The position numbers and the translations under genes are program-made. A stretch of DNA of 64,000 bases from Sphingomonas adhaesiva. Its GTDB lineage: Bacteria; Pseudomonadota; Alphaproteobacteria; Sphingomonadales; Sphingomonadaceae. Positions 9,512-18,544 of the stretch are shown in pieces. Below the pieces are notes generated by a model. The model searched no databases and had not been told where the DNA came from. It was given only the letters and a program-made list of their open reading frames with translations. How positions within the stretch are numbered: position 1 is the stretch's first letter; every line of letters starts with the position of its first letter. The stretch covers positions 81,001-145,000 of the forward strand of contig NZ_JAQIJT010000002.1 in assembly GCF_036946125.1 (NCBI RefSeq), in the 5' to 3' direction.

Positions 9512-11044
9512 TCAGCTGCCAGGCTGGAGGTAGGGATAGGACGAAAAAAGCCGCCTCTGCCATCCGCGCGGATCATGTTCTAACGAATTACTCTCGTCTA
9601 CGATCATCGTGGCTCTGCCCGGCAATTCGTACTGCGGCCAGCCGGGATCGCCAGCGCGAGCAAACGAAACGAAGATATCCTGAACTGCTCGCGACACCCC
9701 CCGAGTGACATTGTCGTCGCCGGTGCCAGCTGAGCGCGCACTCAACGTCCCGAACAGGAGCGGAACGTCGATGCAGTGGAATGCGCCCCGTCTCGGGTCC
9801 GCTCGGGAGGCGAAGTCAATCTGATAGAGCCAGGTCGGCGCGCTCGCCCGTACGCGCGCTTCTGCCACTTCAAGTTGGGGTCGCCAGCTTCGTCCTGCCG
9901 TGGTCGCCAGAAAATACACGTCGGCCGGGCTCGCGGCAGGAAGGTGTCTGCGATACTCGGCAATGATCCATTCGGGCGCAGCGTCGACGGGAAGCTCGGG
10001 GGCTGTGCGTTCACCGACATTGGCCCATGTCATCGTTTGTACAAATGCGCTTTCTGGGTCGCTGAAACTGCGCGTCTCGTCGTGCGCGCTACCGCTAAGC
10101 AGCGGAATACCCACCGAAGATGGTGGAGCATCGGGCCAGAATGGATGCCGCGGCAAGGGGCCACGATCAAGCACCGGTCCCATGTAAATGGGCCCGCCGG
10201 CAATCGGATCATCCATGTCCAATGCCTCAATTAGTCGCTCGACAGGCATGTGGGCGAGCGTCGACAGATCGCTAACCGGCACTTCTAGTCTCGTGCAATA
10301 TGCTCTAGCGCGCCGGGTGGCGTGCAGCGGGCCTGAGGCCGTGACCTGCTGCCCGCTCATGGTCGCCGCCCGTTGGAAAAGGCCTGTCGCTGCAGGCATC
10401 GCCATCAACGTGGTGACTTTGCCGCCCCCGCCGGAATCGCCGAAGACCGTGACGCAGCCCGCGTCACCGCCGAAGGCGGCGATGTTGGCTCGGATCCACT
10501 GCAGGGCGACGATCAGGTCCAATTGTCCTGCGTTTCCACTGTTCGGGAAGCGCGGATCGAGCCGCGCGAGATACAAATAGCCGAGTGCGTTGAGGCGATG
10601 ATTGATCGTGACCACCAAGACGCCGCGCGACGCCAGGTGTCGCCCATCGCACACCGCATCGTTTCCGCTGCCGAAGGCGTACCCGCCGCCGTGAATGTAG
10701 ACCATGACGGGCAGCTTCGCGCCAAACCTCGGATCGGGCGTCCAAACGTTGAGCGACAGGCAATCCTCCGCCTGTAGTCCGCGGGCGGTTCGCTGCGGGC
10801 AGACAGCACCGTAGGTCGTGGCGCGGACCAAATCCCGGGCTGGAGGAGCTGCCACGGGCGCCTGGAATCGAGCGGCGCGCCCGTAGCGAATTCCAAGGAA
10901 CCGGCTAACGCCACTGTCATCGCGCTCTCCGACGAACCGCCCGGCGGCGCACGTCACGGTGATGCCTCTCGTGCGACCCCATGCGGCGCCGGCGGTCAGA
11001 CCGATGGCGCCCGTCAGCACCGCGCGGCGCGTGGTGTCGCTCAT
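9512..11044 (-). CDS. Type B carboxylesterase/lipase with Tat signal
   Basis: 510 residues. A twin-arginine leader (TTRRAVLTGAIGLTAGAAWG) predicts Tat export to the periplasm. The carboxylesterase fold follows, with the oxyanion-hole motif YIHGGGYAFGSG near residue 115, the nucleophile elbow GDSGGGG instead of the commoner GESAG, an acidic residue in SAHDETRSF and the catalytic histidine in GAFHCIDVPLLFG. It hydrolyses carboxylic esters. The start ATG overlaps the LysR stop as ATGA, so it is the last gene of the leftward operon. With a transporter and a CoA-ester lyase upstream, it may remove acyl groups from the imported substrate. An open frame extends further upstream but belongs to the LysR region. 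Confidence 0.9.
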   Translation of the reverse strand: MSDTTRRAVLTGAIGLTAGAAWGRTRGITVTCAAGRFVGERDDSGVSRFLGIRYGRAARFQAPVAAPPARDLVRATTYGAVCPQRTARGLQAEDCLSLNVWTPDPRFGAKLPVMVYIHGGGYAFGSGNDAVCDGRHLASRGVLVVTINHRLNALGYLYLARLDPRFPNSGNAGQLDLIVALQWIRANIAAFGGDAGCVTVFGDSGGGGKVTTLMAMPAATGLFQRAATMSGQQVTASGPLHATRRARAYCTRLEVPVSDLSTLAHMPVERLIEALDMDDPIAGGPIYMGPVLDRGPLPRHPFWPDAPPSSVGIPLLSGSAHDETRSFSDPESAFVQTMTWANVGERTAPELPVDAAPEWIIAEYRRHLPAASPADVYFLATTAGRSWRPQLEVAEARVRASAPTWLYQIDFASRADPRRGAFHCIDVPLLFGTLSARSAGTGDDNVTRGVSRAVQDIFVSFARAGDPGWPQYELPGRATMIVDESNSLEHDPRGWQRRLFSSYPYLQPGS

Positions 11045-11922
11045 TCGGCAGGCGTGGCATGAGAGGACGCCCGCGCCGCGGCCGTCGCCTCCGCCAGCAG
11101 GACGTTGACCAGTCGCAGGCGGATGGTGCTGCGCGACCAGACCACGCCGATGCGGCGACCGATCTGCGGCGTGGGCAGCGGTAGGCGGACGATGTCGATG
11201 CCTTCCGGCCATGGCGGGGACCAGTCGGGGACGATGGAGACACCAAGCCCGCGATCGACCATCACCGCGATGGCGTTGAGCGCGTTCAGTTCGAAGCGTT
11301 CGTGCGGCCGTATGCCGGCGTGGCGCAGATATTCGTCGGCGTGGCGCCCGCCCCACTGATTGCGATCGTAGCGGATCAGGGGCTCGTTTGCGAGCAGATC
11401 GTGCGCGTCGCGATGCGCCAGCCGCGCCGGTGCCAGGACGATCAGCGGCTCCTCGCGCAACATAAGCCAATCGCAGGTTTTGGGCAGCAGGTACGGCGCC
11501 TCCAGCACGAAGGCGGCGTCGAGATTGCCGCTTTCCACCTGACCGTAGAGCTGCGCGGAATTGCCCGAGGCGATGTGGACGGTGATGTCAGGGAAACGGG
11601 CGCTGACCTGCACCAGGATCTGCGGCAGCATTCCCATCAGCGGAGTGGTGCACGCGCCCAAATGGAGTTCGCCGCTCAACGCATCGTCGTTCGCGATGCT
11701 CCTCAGGTCGGCGGCATCGCGCAGCAGCTGACGCACGTGCGAGAGCACGCGGCCGCCCTGTTCGGTCATCCGCATCGTCCGGCCGACGCGGACGATCAGC
11801 GGCACGCCCAGCTCGCGTTCGAGCGCTTGGAGTTGCTGCGCGATGGCGGATGGGCTGATGTTGAGGACGCGGGCGGCGGCGGCCATCGATCCCTGATCGA
11901 CGACGGTGACGAACGTCCTCAG
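11041..11922 (-). CDS. LysR-family regulator, apparent non-canonical start
   Basis: Winged-helix domain (SMAAAARVLNISPSAIAQQL, with the recognition helix) followed by a LysR effector domain to the end. The first ATG in frame, at 11886, would remove the first helix of the DNA-binding domain. The frame upstream reads LRTFVTVVDQGS directly before SMAAAARV, a perfect LysR beginning, but has no ATG, GTG or TTG. A CTG at 11922-11920 overlaps the stop of the preceding gene as CTGA, and I take that as the start; the frame stays open further upstream. It sits inside the operon, between the transporter and the esterase, and is the likely regulator of the locus. Confidence 0.8.
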   Translation of the reverse strand: MRTFVTVVDQGSMAAAARVLNISPSAIAQQLQALERELGVPLIVRVGRTMRMTEQGGRVLSHVRQLLRDAADLRSIANDDALSGELHLGACTTPLMGMLPQILVQVSARFPDITVHIASGNSAQLYGQVESGNLDAAFVLEAPYLLPKTCDWLMLREEPLIVLAPARLAHRDAHDLLANEPLIRYDRNQWGGRHADEYLRHAGIRPHERFELNALNAIAVMVDRGLGVSIVPDWSPPWPEGIDIVRLPLPTPQIGRRIGVVWSRSTIRLRLVNVLLAEATAAARASSHATPAE

Positions 11923-14309
11923 GAAGTGGATGTCGATGCGACGCGCTCCGGTTCGAGATCCGCCCGGCCCTTGCGCCCGCCGCCGGTGAAGATGGTGAGC
12001 CCGTCAATCTGCGCGCGCGACGGCGGCGGGAAGAGCAGGCTGGCGATATAGCCGATTATGATCGACGCGACGATCGCGATGGCGAGATAGAAGTACGGGT
12101 GCACCAGCGCGAAGATCCACGCCACGAGCGTCAGCACCGAGGCGCCGGCGATGCCGATCGCGGTTCCCTGCCAGTTGGCGCGCGTGGTAAACATGCCCAG
12201 CGTGTAGGCCCCGGCGCAGCTGCCGCCGAGCAGCCCGAACAGTTCAATGGTCAGGTCGAGCAGCGAATGCACGTCGAGCCGCGACAGCACGATCGCGATC
12301 GCGACGCCCACGACGCCGGTAAGCACCGTCATCCATTCGGCGAAGCGCACCGCCTGCTTCTGGGTCGGCGGCGTGCGGCGCAGCTTCTCATAAAAATCGA
12401 CCGACAGCAGGGTGGCGACCGAATTGATTGTGCCCGACAGCGTGCCCATCGCGGCGGCGAATAGGCCGGCGATGATGATGCCGGTGACGCCGTGCGGCAG
12501 TTCGGTGCCGATGAAACTGGGGAAGACCGCATCCACCGGCAGCATCGGATCGAGGCGACCGGGGTTGGCGCGGTAATAAGCGAAGAGCGTAGTACCGATG
12601 ACGTAGAACAGCAGGCCCGCGGGCAGCAGCACCGCGGCGAAGAACCACACTGATCGGCTGGCTTCCTTCTCCGACGGGGTGGAGAGCACTCGCTGCATCA
12701 GCACCTGATCCTTGGGGAAGGTGAGGATGGTGTCGAAGGTGTAGAGGATTATGAACCCCCAGAGGGTCGGCGTGGTGAAGTCGAAGCTGACGTTCACGAA
12801 CTTCGTCTTGTCGAATTGCATCGCGGTGTCGTAGATCTGCGTGAAGCCGATCGCGTGGACGATGAACCCGATCGTGAACAGCGCGCCTGCCATCAGCACG
12901 ACGACCTGGAACACGTCGGTCCAGATCACCGCCTTCATGCCGCCCAGTGCGGTATAGACGATCGTGCAGATGCCGATGACGAGGATGCACAGGACGATAT
13001 TGGTGCCTGTAATCGTTCCGATCGCGAGCGCGGGAAGGAAGAGGACCACGCCCATGCGCCCGCCGACGTGCATCAGGATGGCAAGCGCCGACGAGATCAT
13101 CCGGATGACGGGGTGAAACCGGGTTTCCAGATAGCTGAAGACCGAAACCAGATTGAGACGTCGAAACAGCGGAATGACCCAAAAGGCGACCGCGATCAGC
13201 GCGGCCACCGTCACGATCTTCGACATCAGATACTGCCAGTCGGTGTCGAACGCCTTGGCGGGGACCGCCAGGTAGCTGATCGAGCTCGTATTGGTGGCGA
13301 ACATGCTGATGCCCGCGGCCCAGAAGGGGATGGCGCGGCTGCCCAGGAAGAACTCGCTGGTCGATCCCATCCGCGATCGCCGCCAGAAGTGGAAGCCGAT
13401 CGTGAGCATCGCGGCGAGGTAGGTGCCGATGATGGTCCAGTCGAGCCAGCCGAGCGGACGCCGCTTCAGCTCCAGCGTCGCCGTGGAGGCGGTGAGGCGG
13501 CCGTTCGTCTCGGTGACGGCGATGATCCCGTCGGTGACGGGAGCGACCGCGCTGCCATCTGGTAGGGCGTAACCCAGCGACGCCCATGCGTCCGTGATGA
13601 CGCTGTAGCTGTACCAGCCCGTCCCGGTGGCGGTGCGGACGAGAGCCAGAAGATAGGCCTGTCCGATGGCGCGCGCGGAACCCGCGACGATCGGTCCGGG
13701 AGCGGCGGCGCGCGCCACCCAGCCCTGCTTGGCGGTCCAGCGCCATTGCCGGTCGGCCAGCGCGACGAACAGCGCGGTCTCGCGCGCCGCCAGCGCGATC
13801 GGCGCGCCGCCGTCGGGCCATGGCGGCAGCGCGCGCCAGCCGGCGCCATTAGGCGCCATACGAAAGAGGTGGGATGCGCCGCGCGCATCGCGACCAGCGA
13901 CCACCAGACCCTCGGGTGCCCAGGCCGCCTGCTCGTCGGTCAGGACAACCGGGAGCGGGGGCAGCCCCCGCGTCGTCAGGGTCGAACCGTTGCGTGAGAG
14001 GAGGGCGATACCGTCTTTCGTCAGCAGCGCGGCCCGGCTGCCGTCACTGACGCCTACTCGAACGCCGGCCAGCCCGGTCGTGGCGAGCACGTCCCAGCCG
14101 CTGCGATCCGTGCGCAGGATCGCCGCCATGCCACCACGGATCGCGACAGGCCGCGCGTCGAGCGTGACCAGCACCGGCGTTCCCACACCCGGCAGGGCGG
14201 GGGCGGGGATCGCCTGCCGTCGTACCGTCGTCGCGGCCGTGTCCGCGGTGACGGGAAGGGACCATGCGAAAGCGAGCAACATGAGACAAAGGGCGGTGAT
14301 CCGGCGCAT
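11919..14309 (-). CDS. SSS-family solute:sodium symporter with N-terminal beta-propeller-like domain
   Basis: 796 residues in two parts. After a signal peptide (ITALCLMLLAFAWSLPVTAD) residues 30-285 form a periplasmic domain of repeated strands with W-rich turns, resembling Kelch or mutarotase-like propellers. From about residue 290 (WLDWTIIGTYLAAMLTIGFH) a sodium:solute symporter with about thirteen membrane helices follows, including the family patterns FFLGSRAIPFWAAGISMFAT and ALGGMKAVIWTDVFQVVV. Fusions of a sugar-binding propeller to an SSS transporter are known for sugar-acid and sialic-acid uptake. Here it would bring in the substrate of the cluster. Two bases separate it from the CitE-like gene upstream, so they are co-transcribed. 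Confidence 0.88.
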   Translation of the reverse strand: MRRITALCLMLLAFAWSLPVTADTAATTVRRQAIPAPALPGVGTPVLVTLDARPVAIRGGMAAILRTDRSGWDVLATTGLAGVRVGVSDGSRAALLTKDGIALLSRNGSTLTTRGLPPLPVVLTDEQAAWAPEGLVVAGRDARGASHLFRMAPNGAGWRALPPWPDGGAPIALAARETALFVALADRQWRWTAKQGWVARAAAPGPIVAGSARAIGQAYLLALVRTATGTGWYSYSVITDAWASLGYALPDGSAVAPVTDGIIAVTETNGRLTASTATLELKRRPLGWLDWTIIGTYLAAMLTIGFHFWRRSRMGSTSEFFLGSRAIPFWAAGISMFATNTSSISYLAVPAKAFDTDWQYLMSKIVTVAALIAVAFWVIPLFRRLNLVSVFSYLETRFHPVIRMISSALAILMHVGGRMGVVLFLPALAIGTITGTNIVLCILVIGICTIVYTALGGMKAVIWTDVFQVVVLMAGALFTIGFIVHAIGFTQIYDTAMQFDKTKFVNVSFDFTTPTLWGFIILYTFDTILTFPKDQVLMQRVLSTPSEKEASRSVWFFAAVLLPAGLLFYVIGTTLFAYYRANPGRLDPMLPVDAVFPSFIGTELPHGVTGIIIAGLFAAAMGTLSGTINSVATLLSVDFYEKLRRTPPTQKQAVRFAEWMTVLTGVVGVAIAIVLSRLDVHSLLDLTIELFGLLGGSCAGAYTLGMFTTRANWQGTAIGIAGASVLTLVAWIFALVHPYFYLAIAIVASIIIGYIASLLFPPPSRAQIDGLTIFTGGGRKGRADLEPERVASTSTS

Positions 14310-14311
14310 CG

Positions 14312-15157
14312 TCAGCGCTCCCCGCGGTTGGCGCGGGCGAGCAGCGCTTCCGCCTCCGCGACGATGGGACGGTCGACCATCGCGCCTTCAAACGCGAACG
14401 CACCATGTCCTGCCGCTGCCGCATCACGCGCGGCGGCCACGAGCCGTCTCGCGCGTTCGAGCGCCTGCGCCTCCACCCCGAAGACGGCGTTCGCCAGCGC
14501 AACCTGCCGGGGGTGGATACAGCTCTTGCCGACAAAGCCCAGGCTGCGCGCCAGCTGGGCTTCGGCGATGAACCCCTCGCTATCGGCGATGTCGGGCCAA
14601 GCGCCGTCGGAGGCGAAGCATCCGGCTTCCCCGGCGGCAAGCCGGATCGACCATAGCGCCGTCTGGACATGCTCCCGCACACGGCGGGTGATGCCGAGGG
14701 TCGCGAAGAGGTCGTTCAGTCCGACCTGCAATCCGACGACCGCCTGGTGCGCGGCGCCGATGTCGGCTGCCCTGGCAAGCGCGTTCGGCGTCTCGATGTT
14801 GACCAGCAGGGACGGCACGCGGCCCATTGCTCTGGCGATACGCGCGGCTGCGGTACGGAGCATGTCCGCGTCGTTGATCTTGGGCAGGTTCAGCATGTCC
14901 ACGCGCGCCGCCGCCAGCGCCGCCAGGTCCGCGTCGAATGCGGTGGACGAGGGATCGTTGACCCGCACGATGATGGTCTTCGTACTCATGCGCACCGCAT
15001 CGCTCGCCAGATATTCGGCCAAACGGGCACGCGCCGCCGCCTTGCCATCCTGTGGCACCGCGTCTTCCAGATCGAACGACAGCGCGTCCGCATCGCCGCC
15101 GAGCGCCTTGTCGAAAAAGTCGGGACGCCCCCCGGGCACGAACAGCTTGCTGCGCAA
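14312..15157 (-). CDS. HpcH/HpaI aldolase, CitE-like CoA-ester lyase
   Basis: 281 residues. The start TTG at 15157 has GGGAGG five bases upstream and yields RSKLFVPGGRPDFFDKAL, the hallmark of the CitE-like family. Conserved elements follow: LSFDLEDAVPQDGKAAAR with metal-binding acids, IIVRVND, LLVNIETPNAL and KSCIHPRQVALAN. Family members cleave 3-hydroxyacyl-CoA esters such as malyl-CoA, citramalyl-CoA or 3-hydroxy-3-methylglutaryl-CoA in the cytoplasm with magnesium. The substrate is unknown. A CaiB-type CoA-transferase is encoded in the divergent operon, so activation by that enzyme followed by cleavage here is plausible. Confidence 0.85.
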   Translation of the reverse strand: MRSKLFVPGGRPDFFDKALGGDADALSFDLEDAVPQDGKAAARARLAEYLASDAVRMSTKTIIVRVNDPSSTAFDADLAALAAARVDMLNLPKINDADMLRTAAARIARAMGRVPSLLVNIETPNALARAADIGAAHQAVVGLQVGLNDLFATLGITRRVREHVQTALWSIRLAAGEAGCFASDGAWPDIADSEGFIAEAQLARSLGFVGKSCIHPRQVALANAVFGVEAQALERARRLVAAARDAAAAGHGAFAFEGAMVDRPIVAEAEALLARANRGER

Positions 15158-15202
15158 AGATCCTCCCCGCCCCGTCGGATCGATCGACCGAAGCGCAGGA
15201 AA

Positions 15203-15240
15203 ACTATCTTGTACGTCTGACGGGGCGCAAGGGAGATAGT
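15203..15240. promoter_or_regulatory. Inverted repeat in the divergent promoter region
   Basis: Perfect 7-bp arms ACTATCT (15203-15209) and AGATAGT (15234-15240), with 31 bp between corresponding positions, about three helical turns. It lies 46 bases before the CitE-like start and 108 bases before the TonB receptor start. It could be the operator of the cluster's LysR protein, controlling both operons. Confidence 0.45.
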
Positions 15241-15347
15241 AACACCACGTAAAAACTGCGGTGTGAACGCAGCCTCAGGCGTCTTATCCGCTTCGACGCA
15301 CGCGGTAGAAGGCCTTCAACAAAAGAGATAGGAACGGGAGGGGATCG

Positions 15348-17540
15348 ATGGGGATGTTGCTTCGTGCGCCGCTGGGCGTGCTGATGGTTTCGGCAGCGTG
15401 GACTGGCGCCTGGGCGCAGCAGCCGGGTCCGCAGCCGGCGCCGCGCACCGCCGCGCAGGATGCCGCGATCGAGCCGGGCGATGACAATAATAGCGGTGCC
15501 GACGTGATCGTCACCGGCAACCGCATCCCCAAGGCGGTCGACAAGATCCCGGGCGCGATCACGCTCATCACGCCGGCCGAGGTGCAGCGCTCGCTGACCA
15601 TCACCGAGGATAACACCGCGGTGCTGGCCAAGACGGTGCCGGGCTATTCCGAGTCAAATCAGACGCTGAACACGCTTGGCGAGACGCTACGCGGGCGCAC
15701 AGCGCTCTACCTCTTCGACGGCATCCCGCAGTCGACGCCGTTGCGCGACGGCAGCCGCAACGCGACCTTCACCGACATGGCGACCGTCGAGCGGATCGAG
15801 GTGATCGGCGGCGCGTCCGCATCCGAGGGGATCGGCGCGGCAGGCGGCGTCATCAACTATATCACAAAGCGCGCAACCGAGCCGGGTATGCACCTGAACG
15901 TCGGGGGACGCCTGGGCGGGCAGTTCCGCGACGACAGCACGGTGTGGAAGGTGCAGGGCGACCTGTCGTACAAGGGCGACGATCTGGATGTCTTCGCGGC
16001 CGCGGCCTATGTCGACCGCGGCGCAACGTATGATGCGCGCGGGCGTCGTATCGGTCTCAGCGCGTCGAGTTCGCTGGCGGATTCGACGCAGAAGAACGTC
16101 TTCCTGAAGGCCGGCACCGACCTGGGCAGCGGCGACGTGCAGCGGCTGGAGGTGACGGGCAGCTACTTCAAGCTCGCGAGCAAGGGCAATTATCACTATG
16201 TCGCCGGCAATCGCGCACTTGGTCTGCCGGACACGTCGGAGCCGGGGCCGTTGCTGGTCAACGGGCAGGACGTAACCCGGGAGGAGTTCAACGAATTCCT
16301 GCAGAGCGCGATCAACTATCGCCATAGCGACCTGTTCGGAGGTACGCTCGTGGCGACCGCTTACTGGGCGCGTCAGTCGATGCGCTACCCCGGTGAGAAC
16401 GGCACCGATCGGCAGGACCCGCTGATTGCGCCGCTGGGCACGCTGGTTGACCAGTCGGAGGTATTCTCAAAGAAGTACGGCGTCCGCACCTCCTATTCGC
16501 GGCCCAATTTCCTGATCGAGGGGCTGGAACTGCGCTTCGGGATCGATGTGGTCCACGACCAGACCGAGCAGCGGCTGGCGCTGACCAACCGCGTCTGGGT
16601 GCCGCCGATGAACTACACAAGCTTCGGACCCTATACCCAGCTGTCGTGGGACATCGGCCCCGTGACGCTGACGGGCGGCTGGCGCCACGAGGACGGTCGC
16701 GTGAAGGTCGACGATTATACCACGACCTACTTTCGTAACCGCGTCTTCGTCAGCGGCGGTACGCTGAAGTACAAGAACGACCTGTTCAACGGTGGCGCGA
16801 TCTGGCGCATCGGCGGCGGCTTCTCGGCCTTCGCGTCGTACAGCGAGGGCTTCACCCTGCCCAACGTCGGCATCCCGCTGCGCAACATCAATCAGCCGGG
16901 CCAGTCGGTGCAGGGCATCTTGGACCTGCAGGCGGTGGTGTTCGAGAACAAGGAGGCAGGGGTCAACTGGCGCGGCAGCTGGGGCAGCTTCGGCGCGTCC
17001 TACTATCGCTCCTACTCGCGACTGGGCTCGACGCTGAGCGTCGATCCGACGACGCTCGACTTCGTGCTCAACCGGCGCCCGGTGCGCATCACCGGCGTGG
17101 ATGCCACCGCGGAGATCCGCCCGACCAGCACGCTGCGCGTCAACGCGGTCTACAGCCACGTCAACGGCAAGACGAGCCGCGCGAACAACGTCGTCGAGCC
17201 GCTCGACGTCACGCTCGGCATCGTCAACATCGCGCCCGACAAGCTGAACACGACCATTACCTGGTCGCCGATCGAGGCCGCGTCGCTGTCGCTCGGGATG
17301 GACAAGACGTTCACGCGCACGATCAACGAAGGCACCGCACTGCGCGAGCGGACCACGGGCCGGACGCTGTTCGACCTAACCGCGCGCTACCGCGTCGACG
17401 GCGTCGGCACGGTGTCGCTGGGGGCGGAGAACCTGCTCAACAAGTACTATTTCCTCGCCTTCTCGCAGATCGACTTCTTCCAGAACTATTTCGCTGGACG
17501 TGGTCGCACCGTGTCGCTGACGCTGCGCAGCAACTTCTGA
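15348..17540 (+). CDS. TonB-dependent receptor
   Basis: 730 residues. The signal peptide ends near GAWAQQ. A TonB box-like segment (GADVIVTGNRIPKAV) leads into the plug domain (residues 50-170, with RIEVIGGASASEGIGAAGGV), then a 22-strand outer-membrane barrel ending in SLTLRSNF with a terminal phenylalanine. It takes up a scarce, large or oligomeric substrate using TonB energy. The gene opens the rightward operon with sugar kinase and glycosidase genes, so a glycoside or oligosaccharide is more likely than a siderophore. GGGAGGGG precedes the ATG. Confidence 0.93.
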   Translation: MGMLLRAPLGVLMVSAAWTGAWAQQPGPQPAPRTAAQDAAIEPGDDNNSGADVIVTGNRIPKAVDKIPGAITLITPAEVQRSLTITEDNTAVLAKTVPGYSESNQTLNTLGETLRGRTALYLFDGIPQSTPLRDGSRNATFTDMATVERIEVIGGASASEGIGAAGGVINYITKRATEPGMHLNVGGRLGGQFRDDSTVWKVQGDLSYKGDDLDVFAAAAYVDRGATYDARGRRIGLSASSSLADSTQKNVFLKAGTDLGSGDVQRLEVTGSYFKLASKGNYHYVAGNRALGLPDTSEPGPLLVNGQDVTREEFNEFLQSAINYRHSDLFGGTLVATAYWARQSMRYPGENGTDRQDPLIAPLGTLVDQSEVFSKKYGVRTSYSRPNFLIEGLELRFGIDVVHDQTEQRLALTNRVWVPPMNYTSFGPYTQLSWDIGPVTLTGGWRHEDGRVKVDDYTTTYFRNRVFVSGGTLKYKNDLFNGGAIWRIGGGFSAFASYSEGFTLPNVGIPLRNINQPGQSVQGILDLQAVVFENKEAGVNWRGSWGSFGASYYRSYSRLGSTLSVDPTTLDFVLNRRPVRITGVDATAEIRPTSTLRVNAVYSHVNGKTSRANNVVEPLDVTLGIVNIAPDKLNTTITWSPIEAASLSLGMDKTFTRTINEGTALRERTTGRTLFDLTARYRVDGVGTVSLGAENLLNKYYFLAFSQIDFFQNYFAGRGRTVSLTLRSNF

Positions 17541-17569
17541 CCGGCGCGCGACAGGGGACGGGGGACGGC

Positions 17570-18544
17570 ATGAGGGGATCGACGGCGAAGCGCGTGCTGG
17601 TGGCGGGGTCGGCCAATGCCGACCTGGTGGTACGTGCGCCGCACATCCCGGCCCCCGGCGAGACGGTGCTGGGCGGTGACCTCGCCACCGTTCCGGGTGG
17701 CAAGGGCGCCAACCAGGCGGTCGCCGCGGCGCGCGCGGGCGGTGCCGACGCGGCGATGCTGGTCGCACTGGGGGATGACGCCGCGGGCGAGATGCTTGAG
17801 GGCTCGCTGCGCGGCGCGGGCGTGGCGCTGCACGTCGTGCGCAGTGACCGGGCGACGGGCGCGGCACTGATTACCGTCTCCGATCAAGGGGAAAACGCGA
17901 TCACCGTCGCGCCGGGCGCCAATATGGACCTGCGCCCGGAGCATCTGCCCGACCTCGTCGACGTGGCGTGGCTGGTGCTGCAACTCGAAATCCCGATAGA
18001 GGCGGTGGGCGCCTACGCCCGTGCGGCACGCGCGGCGGGGGTAAAGGTGATGCTGAACGTCGCCCCCGCGCAGCCGGTGCCCGCTGACCTGCTTGCGTCG
18101 GTCGACCTGCTGGTCGCCAACGAGGAGGAGCTGGCGGTGTTGGTCGGCGCAGGCTCGATCGGCGATCGTCTGGCGGCGCTGGGTACGCCGATGGCGGTCG
18201 TGACGCTAGGCGCCCGCGGTTGCTGTGCGTGGACGGGAGAGAGCTACGTGCTTCAGCCCGCGTTTGCGGTGTCTGCGATGGACACGACGGCGGCGGGGGA
18301 TACCTTCTGCGGGGCGCTGGCCGCGGCGTTGACGCGTGGCGAGCCGGTGCCGGCGGCGTTGCGCTTCGCCAGCGCGGCGGCGGCGCTGGCTACCACACGA
18401 GCGGGCGCGCAATCGAGCGTGCCGACGCGGGAGCGGGTCGACGCGCTGCTGGCAATTGCCGGGCACGATCCTTCCGCTGCCGCGGCGCTGGCGGACCATT
18501 GCGGCGTCGCGTCGCACCCCCAATTGACGATCGGCTTTACATGA
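17570..18544 (+). CDS. Ribokinase-like PfkB sugar kinase
   Basis: 324 residues. The PfkB N-terminal signature is GSANADLVVRAPHIPAPGE, with the substrate glycines in VPGGKGANQAVAA. The ATP and catalytic motif is DTTAAGDTFCGALAAA, where the DTxGAGD consensus has Ala for Gly but keeps the catalytic aspartate. It phosphorylates a pentose, most like ribokinase. Beside a GH127 arabinofuranosidase-like gene it may act on an arabinose-derived sugar, though that is inference. Its stop overlaps the next start as ATGA. Confidence 0.88.
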   Translation: MRGSTAKRVLVAGSANADLVVRAPHIPAPGETVLGGDLATVPGGKGANQAVAAARAGGADAAMLVALGDDAAGEMLEGSLRGAGVALHVVRSDRATGAALITVSDQGENAITVAPGANMDLRPEHLPDLVDVAWLVLQLEIPIEAVGAYARAARAAGVKVMLNVAPAQPVPADLLASVDLLVANEEELAVLVGAGSIGDRLAALGTPMAVVTLGARGCCAWTGESYVLQPAFAVSAMDTTAAGDTFCGALAAALTRGEPVPAALRFASAAAALATTRAGAQSSVPTRERVDALLAIAGHDPSAAAALADHCGVASHPQLTIGFT

